From: Larus michahellis
Lineage: Eukaryota > Chordata > Aves > Charadriiformes > Laridae
Assembly: GCF_964199755.1 (NCBI RefSeq)
Contig: NC_133897.1
Location: 18,528,492-18,592,491 of the forward strand
Reading direction: 5' to 3'
DNA: 64,000 nucleotides
The translations under genes were made by a program, and so were the position numbers. Positions 63,993 to 64,000 of the stretch are shown here, piece after piece. How positions within the stretch are numbered: position 1 is the first letter of the stretch; each line of letters starts with the position of its first letter. The notes beneath the pieces are model-generated. The model was not told the DNA's origin. It did not search any database and was given only the letters and a program-made list of their open reading frames with translations.

Positions 63993-64000
63993 GACCTACA

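Larger units (their letters stand above)
36008..64000 (+). other. MKX: Large MKX intron, incomplete at the window edge
   Basis: At least 28 kb of intron sequence. No further MKX exon is recognised. The DTLYWKANLF-like frame at about 57970 resembles the expected YWKE motif only by chance and lacks the surrounding conserved residues. Mostly AT-rich unique sequence with the individually listed repeats and CpG-rich patches. A GC-richer stretch at 47750-48340 has an open frame of 201 codons but no recognisable domain. Intronic regulatory elements for MKX or its neighbours are likely in an intron this size near a developmental gene. Confidence 0.8.

Noticed and set aside
1..64000. Search for tRNA, rRNA, CRISPR arrays, operons and bacterial mobile elements
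   Set aside because: None seen; the window is vertebrate chromosomal DNA and such prokaryotic features are not expected.

Overview
This window is vertebrate nuclear DNA, almost certainly from a bird. Its exons are short and bounded by GT/AG splice sites, a CpG island covers the first exons of the main gene, and there are two CR1 LINE 3' ends carrying the ATTCTATG-type tail typical of birds and other sauropsids. No bacterial, viral or organellar gene organisation is visible.

Layout. Positions 1-739 are an old CR1 fragment lying in what should be the last intron of ODAD2 (ARMC4). The terminal coding exon of ODAD2 follows at 4360-4473 (+), with poly(A) signals near 4.6 and 4.8 kb. About 18 kb of intergenic DNA follows, in which I recognise no gene. 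A CpG island from about 23.2 to 27.6 kb holds the promoter and the first two coding exons of MKX (Mohawk homeobox, + strand). Coding exons are at 25154-25335, 27426-27585, 34287-34440 and 35672-36007. Together they encode residues 1-277, including the whole TALE homeodomain. The roughly 75 C-terminal residues expected from the family were not found, so the last exons should lie beyond 64000. Everything from 36008 to the end is therefore one MKX intron of at least 28 kb.

How the genes relate. ODAD2 encodes an armadillo-repeat factor for docking outer dynein arms in motile cilia. MKX encodes a tendon and connective-tissue transcription factor. They lie head-to-tail, as in other amniotes as far as I recall. 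The neighbourhood is conserved synteny rather than a shared pathway.

Points for a second look. Exon 4 reads in frame into its intron and encodes three copies of an 11-residue repeat, with a possible intronic poly(A) site downstream. The MKX 5' region holds dense non-B-DNA-prone sequence: a polypurine hairpin, an 18-bp GC minisatellite and a C16 run. Two isolated CpG-rich patches lie inside the large intron, at about 39.0-39.3 kb and 57.95-58.54 kb. A minus-strand open frame follows a strong splice acceptor at 52550-52919. I do not see a clearly novel biological system here.
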